This document shows positions 8,496 through 15,209 of a stretch of 22,098 nt of DNA, piece by piece; within the stretch, counting starts at the first letter, position 1, and the number at the start of each line of letters is the position of its first letter. Below the pieces are notes generated by a model. The model saw only the letters and a program-made list of their open reading frames with translations. It searched no databases and was not told where the DNA came from. The DNA is taken from NCBI GenBank assembly GCA_022570975.1, contig JACZYS010000011.1, positions 1-22,098 of the forward strand, given 5' to 3'. Made by a program: the position numbers and the translations under genes. Origin of the DNA: Candidatus Zixiibacteriota bacterium. GTDB lineage: Bacteria > Zixibacteria > MSB-5A5 > GN15 > FEB-12.

Positions 8496-10265
8496 TTATA
8501 TCCTATCCTCTTTTGTTCTGATTTTTCTTTTTTTCAAACTTTTTAAAAATTGGTTCAACTTATATTTAACATCTTCAACCGAGTCACAGTTCAAAACGTT
8601 TTCTGCCAGCTCCTCGACAGCATCCATATTTATTTTGTTAATCAAACGACAGCTATCAACAATTCTACCGGGGTTCATTGACAAAGAGTCAACTCCCAGA
8701 CCGATAAGAAATGGAATGGCAAGGGAATCCCCGGCTAACTCTCCGCATATAGAAACCGGTTTTTTGAATTTTTTGCAAGCTTTAACTGTTTGCTCAATTA
8801 ATTTTAGGACAGAGGGATGCAAAGAATCATAAAGTGATGCAACTTTGGCATTCATTCTATCAGCGGCAAGAGTGTACTGGGTCAGGTCGTTGGTACCAAT
8901 TGAGATAAAATCAACAATGCTGGCCAGCTTCTCAGCCATTAAGGCCGCCGAAGGAACCTCCACCATAATTCCAACATCTATATTTTCAGCGAATTCAATT
9001 TTATCTGCTCTCAGCTCCTGCTTGACTTCTTCAATCAAAGATAGAGCGGCCCTGTATTCAGAAACATCTGAAATCATGGGCAGCATGATTTTAAAATTTC
9101 TGCCATGGGAAGCTTTTAGGATGGCTCTTATTTGTGTCTTGAACAGATCTGTCATCTCAAGCATCGGCCTGATGCCTCGCCAGCCCAAAGCGGGGTTATC
9201 TTCATCAGCCCAATATGAAACTGCCGAAAGCTTGTCATAGCCTAAATCAAAAGTTCTTATAACAACTTCTGTCTTATCAAATTTTTCAGCAATTTTCAAG
9301 TAGCTCAAATATTGCTCCTCTTCATCAGGGAAATCAGAACAAGCCAGGTAAAGGAACTCCGACCTGAAAAGACCAACTGGGATTTTGCTTGCGGCCAGAA
9401 TTTCTTCGGCCGGACCTGGCAGCGAAAGGTTTCCGGCAATTTGTACGGTATGATTGTCAGCTGTTTTGGGGGGGAGGTCTTTTAGTCCTTTTATTCTGCT
9501 TAACTGACTGGCACCCAGTTTCTTTTTACGAATCCGGTATCCTTCCATTTCAGGTTCGGTTGGATCAATTAAGATCTCACCGGCCGACCCATCCAAAATT
9601 AGCTGATGATTATTTGCAATTTTTGAAAGAGCATTGTCAATCCTGACAATGGGGAGCATTAAGGACCGGGCAATAAGTGCCATGTGAGAGTTGACACCCC
9701 CGTCTGAAACAATAAAACCAATCGCTTTCCTCTGCCTGAACATCAAGATTTCGCCCGGTGTAAAATAACGACCCACTAGAATTGTATTGGGAGGAAATTT
9801 AAAAGTCGGGTTTAAATCTCCACTCAAATGGCTGATAATTCTTGAAGCAACAGCTTCAATATCTTTGGCCATTTGCTGCATGTATTTATCAGATGAGTTT
9901 TTTAAAGGAGAAATTGCTACTTGGGTCTGGGCATTATAAATATAAGCAACGTTTCGCTTCTTATTTTTGATTTCATCTTTAATCTGGGTCAGGAATTCTG
10001 AGTCAGTTGCAATCATAAGCTGAACTTCAAAAATTTTGGCAACTGCACTTCCAATTTTTTCACCGGCAGAAGATTTTAACTCTTCTAAGTCTTTTACAGT
10101 CAAGTCAATAGCAGAGTCCAAGGAGGAAATCTCTGCGCTTACTTCTTCGTCTCTCAGTGGAACCTCCGCAATTTCAGCAACACCGGGCATCATTAGACGA
10201 GAAAGACCGTGGGTGATACCGCCCGATATGGAAATTCCCTTAATTTGTCGGATATTTTCATTCAT
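8496..10265 (-). CDS. ptsI: Phosphoenolpyruvate-protein phosphotransferase (PTS enzyme I)
   Basis: Enzyme I takes phosphate from PEP onto a histidine and passes it to HPr. The 589-residue product has the N-terminal HPr-interacting region (KGISISGG at 9-16), the phosphohistidine domain with GGVNSHMALIARSL (His194 as active site) and the TIM-barrel PEP domain. The latter shows GLFRSEFLY, RTFDLGYDK, IGTNDLTQY and CGELAGD (Cys507). There is no N-terminal GAF domain, so it is PtsI rather than PtsP. In RTFDLGYDK the usual second Gly of the DxGGDK motif is Tyr. I start at ATG 10265; an in-frame TTG at 10277 would add four residues, and neither start has a good ribosome site. The HPr gene ends 47 nt upstream of this ATG. 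No EII gene is in the window, so its final acceptor is unknown. Confidence 0.93.
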   Translation of the reverse strand: MNENIRQIKGISISGGITHGLSRLMMPGVAEIAEVPLRDEEVSAEISSLDSAIDLTVKDLEELKSSAGEKIGSAVAKIFEVQLMIATDSEFLTQIKDEIKNKKRNVAYIYNAQTQVAISPLKNSSDKYMQQMAKDIEAVASRIISHLSGDLNPTFKFPPNTILVGRYFTPGEILMFRQRKAIGFIVSDGGVNSHMALIARSLMLPIVRIDNALSKIANNHQLILDGSAGEILIDPTEPEMEGYRIRKKKLGASQLSRIKGLKDLPPKTADNHTVQIAGNLSLPGPAEEILAASKIPVGLFRSEFLYLACSDFPDEEEQYLSYLKIAEKFDKTEVVIRTFDLGYDKLSAVSYWADEDNPALGWRGIRPMLEMTDLFKTQIRAILKASHGRNFKIMLPMISDVSEYRAALSLIEEVKQELRADKIEFAENIDVGIMVEVPSAALMAEKLASIVDFISIGTNDLTQYTLAADRMNAKVASLYDSLHPSVLKLIEQTVKACKKFKKPVSICGELAGDSLAIPFLIGLGVDSLSMNPGRIVDSCRLINKINMDAVEELAENVLNCDSVEDVKYKLNQFLKSLKKRKIRTKEDRI

Positions 10266-10312
10266 TATAATGGGCAATTTAGGGAGAGTAAATGTTTTTG
10301 CAAGTCCAATTA

Positions 10313-10582
10313 TTAATCGTTTTCACCAAATTTTGACTGGATGACTTCCAATATTTTTTCCATAGCTTCTTTTTCATCCGGTCCGCTTATTTCAACAATA
10401 ATCTCAGCCCCTTTTTCTGCGGCCAGCATCATTACTCCCATAATAGATTTTCCGTTTACACGTAATCCATTCTTGGTAAAAAAAATATCTGATTCATATT
10501 TTGAGGTGGCTGAAACAAGAAGTGCCGAGGGACGGGCATGAAGACCCAACTTGTTGGCAATAATTGCTTTGCTTTTTATCAT
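10313..10582 (-). CDS. ptsH: Phosphocarrier protein HPr
   Basis: The 89-residue protein has the two diagnostic sites of HPr at canonical positions. His15 in NKLGLHARPSA is the residue phosphorylated by enzyme I, and Ser46 in GKSIMGVMML is the site used by HPr kinase/phosphorylase in organisms that have it. Length is normal. The ATG overlaps the dprA stop in an ATGA arrangement, and ptsI follows, so translation is probably coupled. With enzyme I but no EII permease nearby, this pair may act in a regulatory phosphorelay, as in many bacteria with incomplete PTS. Ser46 with its Ile47-Met48 surroundings suggests regulation by HprK. The identification is secure, the regulatory role inferred. Confidence 0.95.
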   Translation of the reverse strand: MIKSKAIIANKLGLHARPSALLVSATSKYESDIFFTKNGLRVNGKSIMGVMMLAAEKGAEIIVEISGPDEKEAMEKILEVIQSKFGEND

Positions 10583-11694
10583 AAATTCTGTTCTGTCAGG
10601 ACAAAACGTTTCCCTGAAATTTCTTTAACTACTCCTTTTAATTCTAAAGCTAACATAAATTCCATCAGTTCAGAAATTGGCAAATTTACTGTTCTGGATA
10701 TATAATCAATTTGGATAGGAGAGGTAGTAAAAATATCTATAATTTCTCTTTCAGTATCAGTTATATCTGTTCTAGCCTTGTGTCTGGTTGAAATGACCTT
10801 GCCTTTGAGCGCCGGTAACTCATCAAATATATCATCTACCTCGCTCAAGAGTTTTGCCCCACATTTAATTAACTCGTTTGTGCCGGCAGAATTATTACTG
10901 GTTGGGAAACCGGGGACGGCAAAAATTTCTTTTCCCTGATCCATAGCGTGTTTCACCGTTATCAAGGCACCGGATTTTTTGGAAGCTTCAACCACCACTA
11001 CACCGGAGGAAAGGGCAGAGATAATTCTGTTCCTATCAGGAAAACTGCTTCTATCCGGATTTTTACCGGGAAGATATTCTGACAGGATACAACCATGTTC
11101 TTTTATTTTGTTGGCAAGCTGCTTGTTGGAAGCCGGGTAAATAATGTCAAGCGAGGTTCCCCAAATGGCGATGGTCCTGCCGCCTGCATCAAGACTTCCC
11201 CTGTGCGCCGATGAATCAATACCATCTGCCATACCCGATATGACAGTAACACCTGTTTTGGCCAGTGCAGAAGCAAGGTTGTAGGTGAAGAGTTTCCCTT
11301 TTTCACTCGCCGTTCTGGTGCCAACAATGGCAATAATTTTTTCATCTTCTTCCGGGGACTTCCCCAGTCCAAAAAGAATTGGCGGGGCAGATCTAATCTG
11401 AGCCAATGGTAAGGGGTATCCCGGTTCGTCTTTAAAAAACACCTCCCACCCAAGCTGGATTATTCGGGAGGCGATTTCTCTGGCGGAATCTGAGTCTGCA
11501 TCTTTTTTTATTGATGAGGCGATAGTTCTTGAAATTCTACTTACTTCTGTAAGCGCAGAAATAGACGCAGTCAATGCCTCAGATGCGGAACCAAATTTTT
11601 TTATCAAATTATTAAATTTTGTACGTCCAACCCCGGGGACATTTAAGAGGCAGATAGAGTCATTTAATCTTTCTTTAAGTTCTTTCTTTGTCAA
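10579..11694 (-). CDS. dprA: DNA-processing protein DprA (Smf)
   Basis: DprA binds incoming single-stranded DNA and loads RecA during natural transformation; it is also kept in species not known to be competent. The 371-residue product has a helix-hairpin-helix-like N-terminus (LLNVPGVGRTKF, 16-27). The extended Rossmann domain has GTRTASEKG (125-133), SGMADGIDSSAHRG (153-166) and FPDRNRIISALS (218-229). A winged-helix domain of the DprA C-terminal type occupies about 308-366. The start is TTG 11694, overlapping the 3' end of obgE by 20 nt in another frame. The C-terminus overlaps ptsH by 4 nt. This tight packing shows one operon. Length is normal and key motifs are intact. Confidence 0.94.
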   Translation of the reverse strand: MTKKELKERLNDSICLLNVPGVGRTKFNNLIKKFGSASEALTASISALTEVSRISRTIASSIKKDADSDSAREIASRIIQLGWEVFFKDEPGYPLPLAQIRSAPPILFGLGKSPEEDEKIIAIVGTRTASEKGKLFTYNLASALAKTGVTVISGMADGIDSSAHRGSLDAGGRTIAIWGTSLDIIYPASNKQLANKIKEHGCILSEYLPGKNPDRSSFPDRNRIISALSSGVVVVEASKKSGALITVKHAMDQGKEIFAVPGFPTSNNSAGTNELIKCGAKLLSEVDDIFDELPALKGKVISTRHKARTDITDTEREIIDIFTTSPIQIDYISRTVNLPISELMEFMLALELKGVVKEISGKRFVLTEQNL

Positions 11695-12658
11695 GATGCA
11701 TCTCGATTTCTCTAAGTAAATTATTTTTCCCAGCTCCGCTTACTGCCGAAATATAAATATAGTCATCCGGGTGCTTATTTGAAAGAGTTTTAAAATCACT
11801 TTCGCTCAGTGTATCCAATTTTGTGACTACTGTTATCGCTCTTCTTTCAAGTAAGGTCTTATCAAAATCACCTAACTCTGAGATTAATAGTTTCTTTGTC
11901 TTTTCAATATCTTCTTCATTTATATCAATTACATAAATAAGAAGTCTGGTTCTCTGGATATGTTTTAAAAATTGATGTCCCAGCCCTTTGCCTGCCGCCG
12001 CTCCTTCTATCAACCCGGGGATATCAGCCATAACGCATGACTTGTATTCTCTTAATTTAACAATTCCAAGATTCGGTACCAAAGTAGTAAAGGGATAATC
12101 GGCAATTTTTGGACGGGCCGCGGAAAATGATGACAGGATTGTAGATTTTCCGGCATTGGGCAAACCCACCAGACCAACATCAGCCAGGAGCTTTAGCTCC
12201 AAGGCGAGGGTCAGTTTTTCTGCCGGCTGACCGTTCTGTGCTTTTCTGGGTGCTTGGTTGGTGGCTGATTTATAGTGAGCGTTTCCATGACCACCTTTCC
12301 CACCTTTGGCAATTACAACTTTATCTTCCGGTTCGTTTAAGTCAATAATCAATTCTCCGGTTTCAAAATTTGAAATTAAAGTTCCGACCGGGAGCCGCAA
12401 TACGACATCTTTCCCGTTTTTCCCCGTCTTGTTAGAGGCTCCACCGGGGTTGCCGTTCATTGCCTTGTATTTCCTCTTATAGCGGTAATCCAAGAGAGTG
12501 GTTAACTGAGGGTCAGCGTAAGCTATTATGTTGCCGCCACTTCCCCCTTTTCCACCATCAGGGCCGCCTTTTGGGACAAATTTTTCGGTATGAAAAGAGA
12601 TTGCCCCGTCGCCGCCTTTTCCCGACTCCACTTCAATTTTTACTGAATCTATAAACAT
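11675..12658 (-). CDS. obgE: Obg-family GTPase (ribosome-associated)
   Basis: Obg/CgtA is an essential GTPase that associates with the 50S subunit and links ribosome maturation to stress signalling. The 327-residue product has the glycine-rich Obg fold (about 2-158, many GGKGG/GGPDGG turns). The G domain follows: G1 GLPNAGKS (165-172), switch I region with DYPFTTLVPNLG, G3 DIPG (212-215), G4 TKLD (279-282) and G5 SAVSG (304-308). It lacks the extra C-terminal OCT domain found in some Gram-positive members and is of the short type. It is the first gene of the minus-strand operon. No good ribosome site is visible before the ATG, and a promoter-like pair at 12665-12693 would give a nearly leaderless transcript. 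Confidence 0.96.
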   Translation of the reverse strand: MFIDSVKIEVESGKGGDGAISFHTEKFVPKGGPDGGKGGSGGNIIAYADPQLTTLLDYRYKRKYKAMNGNPGGASNKTGKNGKDVVLRLPVGTLISNFETGELIIDLNEPEDKVVIAKGGKGGHGNAHYKSATNQAPRKAQNGQPAEKLTLALELKLLADVGLVGLPNAGKSTILSSFSAARPKIADYPFTTLVPNLGIVKLREYKSCVMADIPGLIEGAAAGKGLGHQFLKHIQRTRLLIYVIDINEEDIEKTKKLLISELGDFDKTLLERRAITVVTKLDTLSESDFKTLSNKHPDDYIYISAVSGAGKNNLLREIEMHLDKERT

Positions 12659-12664
12659 GAGTCC

Positions 12665-12693
12665 AATATTTCTCAGAAAAGAGTGAAAGTCAA
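12665..12693 (-). promoter_or_regulatory. Candidate promoter of the obgE operon
   Basis: On the minus strand TTGACT (12693-12688), a 17-nt spacer and AATATT (12670-12665) match the -35 and -10 consensus at 5/6 and 4/6. The expected start point falls at or next to the obgE ATG (12658), so the mRNA would be leaderless or nearly so. This fits the lack of a Shine-Dalgarno site there. Confidence 0.35.
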
Positions 12694-12772
12694 TAAATCT
12701 GATGCATAAGGAGATAAATTAGCTCTCAGGATGCTTGATAATTGAATTTAAATCAGTTATTCTTTCCAGCCG

Positions 12773-12801
12773 TTGACCAGTAATCAGTTTGTACTTATAT
12801 T
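12773..12801 (+). promoter_or_regulatory. Candidate promoter of the phosphatidyltransferase operon
   Basis: TTGACC (12773-12778), a 17-nt spacer and TATATT (12796-12801) each match the sigma-70-type consensus at 5/6. The predicted transcript would begin near 12808, leaving about 50 nt of leader before ATG 12860. An in-frame TTG at 12773 is part of the -35 element, which argues against it as the start codon. Confidence 0.55.
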
Positions 12802-12859
12802 TGAAAACAATGTTAGACTTATTAAACCAAAATTATTGTTATTGGATGAGCTGTTTATT

Positions 12860-13483
12860 ATGGTCGGGATAAATCAGAAAAAAAGAGAATTTTATGAAAA
12901 GTCTTCCCTGTCTTTGGGCAAAATATGCCATAAGATGGGGTTCAGTCCAAACTTTCTTACTTTCACCTCAGTAGTTTTTGCCGTAGTTGCCGGAGGAATG
13001 TTCTGGAAGCAGCAAATGCTCTGGGGTGTTTTCTGGATGCTTCTGGCCTCGCTTGCGGATATGTTGGACGGCTCAACAGCAAGAGCTGCAAACAGCGGAA
13101 CTGTCTTTGGCGGAATTCTTGACCATGTAGCCGATAGATTTGGAGAATTTTTCATCTTAGCCGGTATAACTCTTTCAGGAACGGTTCATCCGGGATGGGG
13201 ACTTTTTGCCCTTTTTGGAATGTTGATTGCCAGTTATACCAGAGCTGCGGCAGAGTCAATCGGTAAATTAGAAAACGCTGCCGTTGGGATTATGGGAAGG
13301 TTTGAGAAATTTCTGGCCATTATGATAGGTGCCGGACTGGAACAATACTATCCGACCGGTTCCTGGCCAAAGGGTGGCTGGCTTGAATTTGCTTTGATAT
13401 TAGTCGGTGTCACATCAATTATAACGGCCATACAGAGACTGCTTTTTGCCAAAAAACTATTAGGAAATAAAAAGGAAGCATGA
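12860..13483 (+). CDS. CDP-alcohol phosphatidyltransferase family enzyme, possibly phosphatidylinositol-phosphate synthase
   Basis: These integral membrane enzymes join a CDP-activated lipid to an alcohol. The 207-residue product carries the full signature D-x2-D-G-x2-A-R-x8-G-x3-D-x3-D: Asp67, Asp70, Gly71, Ala74, Arg75, Gly84, Asp88 and Asp92. About five hydrophobic segments are visible (32-47, 53-66, 96-108, 113-123, 143-151 and near the C-terminus). I start at ATG 12860, which has GGATGAG 9 nt upstream; a longer frame opens at TTG 12773 but that lies in a promoter-like -35 box. The alcohol substrate cannot be read from the motif. Inositol-3-phosphate synthase about 5 kb downstream makes inositol phosphate a reasonable guess; glycerol-3-phosphate (PgsA) is the main alternative. 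It is the first gene of a three-gene unit, its stop overlapping the next start. Confidence 0.88.
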   Translation: MVGINQKKREFYEKSSLSLGKICHKMGFSPNFLTFTSVVFAVVAGGMFWKQQMLWGVFWMLLASLADMLDGSTARAANSGTVFGGILDHVADRFGEFFILAGITLSGTVHPGWGLFALFGMLIASYTRAAAESIGKLENAAVGIMGRFEKFLAIMIGAGLEQYYPTGSWPKGGWLEFALILVGVTSIITAIQRLLFAKKLLGNKKEA

Positions 13484-14136
13484 TGACAAGAAATATTGCG
13501 ATTTCACTTTTTTTGCTTTTTGTACTGACCGGGTGCGGTGTAGATTTTCTTGGAATTTTAAATTCCGGAGGAGGAAATCCAAAACCATATACGATTTATG
13601 ACCGCACTCCCGGAGTGGGAACAATTAAGCAAGAAATTTATGAAGTTTCAAACCAGGAACAGTCATTTAAAAAATGGAATATAGAACTGATTGATATGCT
13701 TGATGCTAACATCTCAGCCCCTCTGCAATTGGCAGAAATCATTCCTCTGACTGTTGGCAACAGATGGATTTATGTTTTGGAGAGTTTTGATGAAAGTGGA
13801 ACATCTCTGGGGATTTTTGATGATACCACTACCGTTGACAGAGACAGCCTCTTAAATGGCGAAACATACTATATTCTTAAGCGCCGTGGTCTCCCATTTC
13901 AGCTGGCCATAAATCGAGAGGACGGTTACTACGTTCGTATTGCTTCCTTGGATACCCTGGCTAATATTATTGCCTTAGACGAAGAATATCTGGCCGCAAA
14001 ATTTCCGACCAAAAAAGGTGATAAATTCCCCAATGAGGCAGGAGCGGAAAGCGAAGTGTTGAGCACTAAAAATTCTATCTCGGTTCCTTTCGGAGTTTTT
14101 AAAACTATCAAGTATATCAAAAGATTCATAGACTGA
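13483..14136 (+). CDS. Lipoprotein of unknown function, possibly C-terminally shortened
   Basis: The 217-residue product has a short lipoprotein signal (MTRNIAISLFLLFVLTGC, Cys18). ATG occurs twice in tandem at 13480 and 13483. I prefer the second because AAGGA (13472-13476) is 6 nt from it and only 3 nt from the first; either overlaps the upstream stop. The body contains a segment starting IIPLTVGNRWIYVLESFD (about residues 86-103), a pattern seen in uncharacterised FCB-group surface lipoproteins. The protein ends at VPFGVFKTIKYIKRFID, where relatives as I remember them usually continue with more beta strands, so it may be truncated. The PfkB kinase follows after 20 nt. No enzymatic motif is visible. 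Confidence 0.8.
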   Translation: MTRNIAISLFLLFVLTGCGVDFLGILNSGGGNPKPYTIYDRTPGVGTIKQEIYEVSNQEQSFKKWNIELIDMLDANISAPLQLAEIIPLTVGNRWIYVLESFDESGTSLGIFDDTTTVDRDSLLNGETYYILKRRGLPFQLAINREDGYYVRIASLDTLANIIALDEEYLAAKFPTKKGDKFPNEAGAESEVLSTKNSISVPFGVFKTIKYIKRFID

Positions 14137-14156
14137 TCTTTTAGAAAGAGGCGGCA

Positions 14157-15098
14157 ATCAAATTTACGGCAATAGGCAACCCGGTCTATGATTTTATCAA
14201 GACAAAACAGATTGAACCGGAGGGCAGAGTCCTCTCCGGATGCTCCACCAACGCCGCTTTAGTATTGGCAAAATTAAATCAGGAAGTAGAGCTAATAGGA
14301 GCACTGGGCGATGATTATAAAGAGCAGTTTATTGCAGATTTAAACTGTCGTAATATTAAATATAGAATCTGTCCCTCCATAGAGACTGGAGGGTTTGCTT
14401 TACATTATTATGATGATTACGGCAATCGAACTTTAGATTTAATTGGCCGGGCTGACAATATAGAAGAACTACCAAAAGAATTGTATATCGGTTCAACAGC
14501 AGTTTTAATTGGCCCCATATTAAAAGAAATCTCCTTTGAAATGATAAAGGAGATTCGCTCAAATTATAGCGGACTCTTTTTCTGTGATCCGCAGGGGTTG
14601 ATACGCGGTGCCGATGATGACAACCATATTTTTCACACAAAAGTTGACGGCATAGAAGAAACGCTCTCTCAGTTTGATATTGTAAAGCCGAATGAAATGG
14701 AAGGTCAGGTGTTAACAGGCATTGACTGCCGGCAAGACCCGTATGAAGCGGCAAAAATTATAAAGTCATGGGGACCAAAACTGGTTATTGTCACCCTGGC
14801 AGAATTAGGCTCGGTCATTTATGACGGCCATGAGTTTATTGACATTCCTCCTTTTGAGACCAAAGATGCTATTGATGCCACCGGATGCGGTGACACATAT
14901 ATGGCCGGGTTCACCTATGAATATCTAAAGACCGACGGAGATTTGCGACAGGCAGGTTGTTTTGCCAGTTGTACTTCATCAATTATGATAGAAAACTCCG
15001 GTCCGGATTTTGAGATGACAGAACAGATGATCCGCAGTCGTCAAGAAACACTCCTTGCAAAACAGGATTACAAAGTCAAAGTAGCGGTTAATGCTTAA
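14157..15098 (+). CDS. PfkB/ribokinase-family carbohydrate kinase, probable ATC start
   Basis: The 313-residue kinase would transfer phosphate from ATP to a sugar or polyol. KFTAIGNPVYDF (2-13) holds the N-terminal substrate-binding Asp12, SGCSTN (27-32) is the glycine-asparagine motif and KPNEMEG lies at 177-183. The C-terminal signature DATGCGDTYMAGF starts at 240, with Asp246 as catalytic base. No ATG, GTG or TTG opens the frame where homology begins: the first usual codon is TTG 14265, which would remove 36 residues including both N-terminal motifs. ATC 14157 stands exactly where Met is expected, with GAGG (14148-14151) 5 nt upstream, and the frame is closed by TAG at 14142. Substrate is not recognisable; adenosine, ribose, fructose or inositol kinases are all in this family. 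Confidence 0.85.
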   Translation: MKFTAIGNPVYDFIKTKQIEPEGRVLSGCSTNAALVLAKLNQEVELIGALGDDYKEQFIADLNCRNIKYRICPSIETGGFALHYYDDYGNRTLDLIGRADNIEELPKELYIGSTAVLIGPILKEISFEMIKEIRSNYSGLFFCDPQGLIRGADDDNHIFHTKVDGIEETLSQFDIVKPNEMEGQVLTGIDCRQDPYEAAKIIKSWGPKLVIVTLAELGSVIYDGHEFIDIPPFETKDAIDATGCGDTYMAGFTYEYLKTDGDLRQAGCFASCTSSIMIENSGPDFEMTEQMIRSRQETLLAKQDYKVKVAVNA

Positions 15099-15179
15099 GG
15101 GGCAAATACTGCATCAGAGCAGTTGCTTATCCTGATATTTTTGCATATATTCAGGCAAGGAGATTTCTGCAAAACTTAA

Positions 15180-15189
15180 TATAATTTTG
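15180..15189 (+). promoter_or_regulatory. Candidate -10 element before the AT-rich exported-protein gene
   Basis: A perfect TATAAT (15180-15185) runs into TTTG, so TAATTTTG (15182-15189) also fits the Bacteroidetes -7 motif TAnnTTTG. No matching -35 or -33 TTTG lies at the right distance. A small CCTGA/TCAGG hairpin at 15131-15155 precedes it. Confidence 0.28.
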
Positions 15190-15209
15190 TTTCAATTTAG
15201 GGATTAACC

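Noticed and set aside
8845..9240. Plus-strand open frame of 131 codons inside ptsI
   Set aside because: It is antisense to conserved enzyme I motifs and has no ribosome site or recognisable product.
12773..12859. TTG 12773 as start of the phosphatidyltransferase, adding 29 residues
   Set aside because: It lies in a good -35 hexamer, lacks a ribosome site, and the extra residues do not resemble the family.
14265..14267. TTG 14265 as start of the PfkB kinase
   Set aside because: It would remove 36 residues containing the substrate Asp and the glycine motif, which are clearly encoded in frame upstream.
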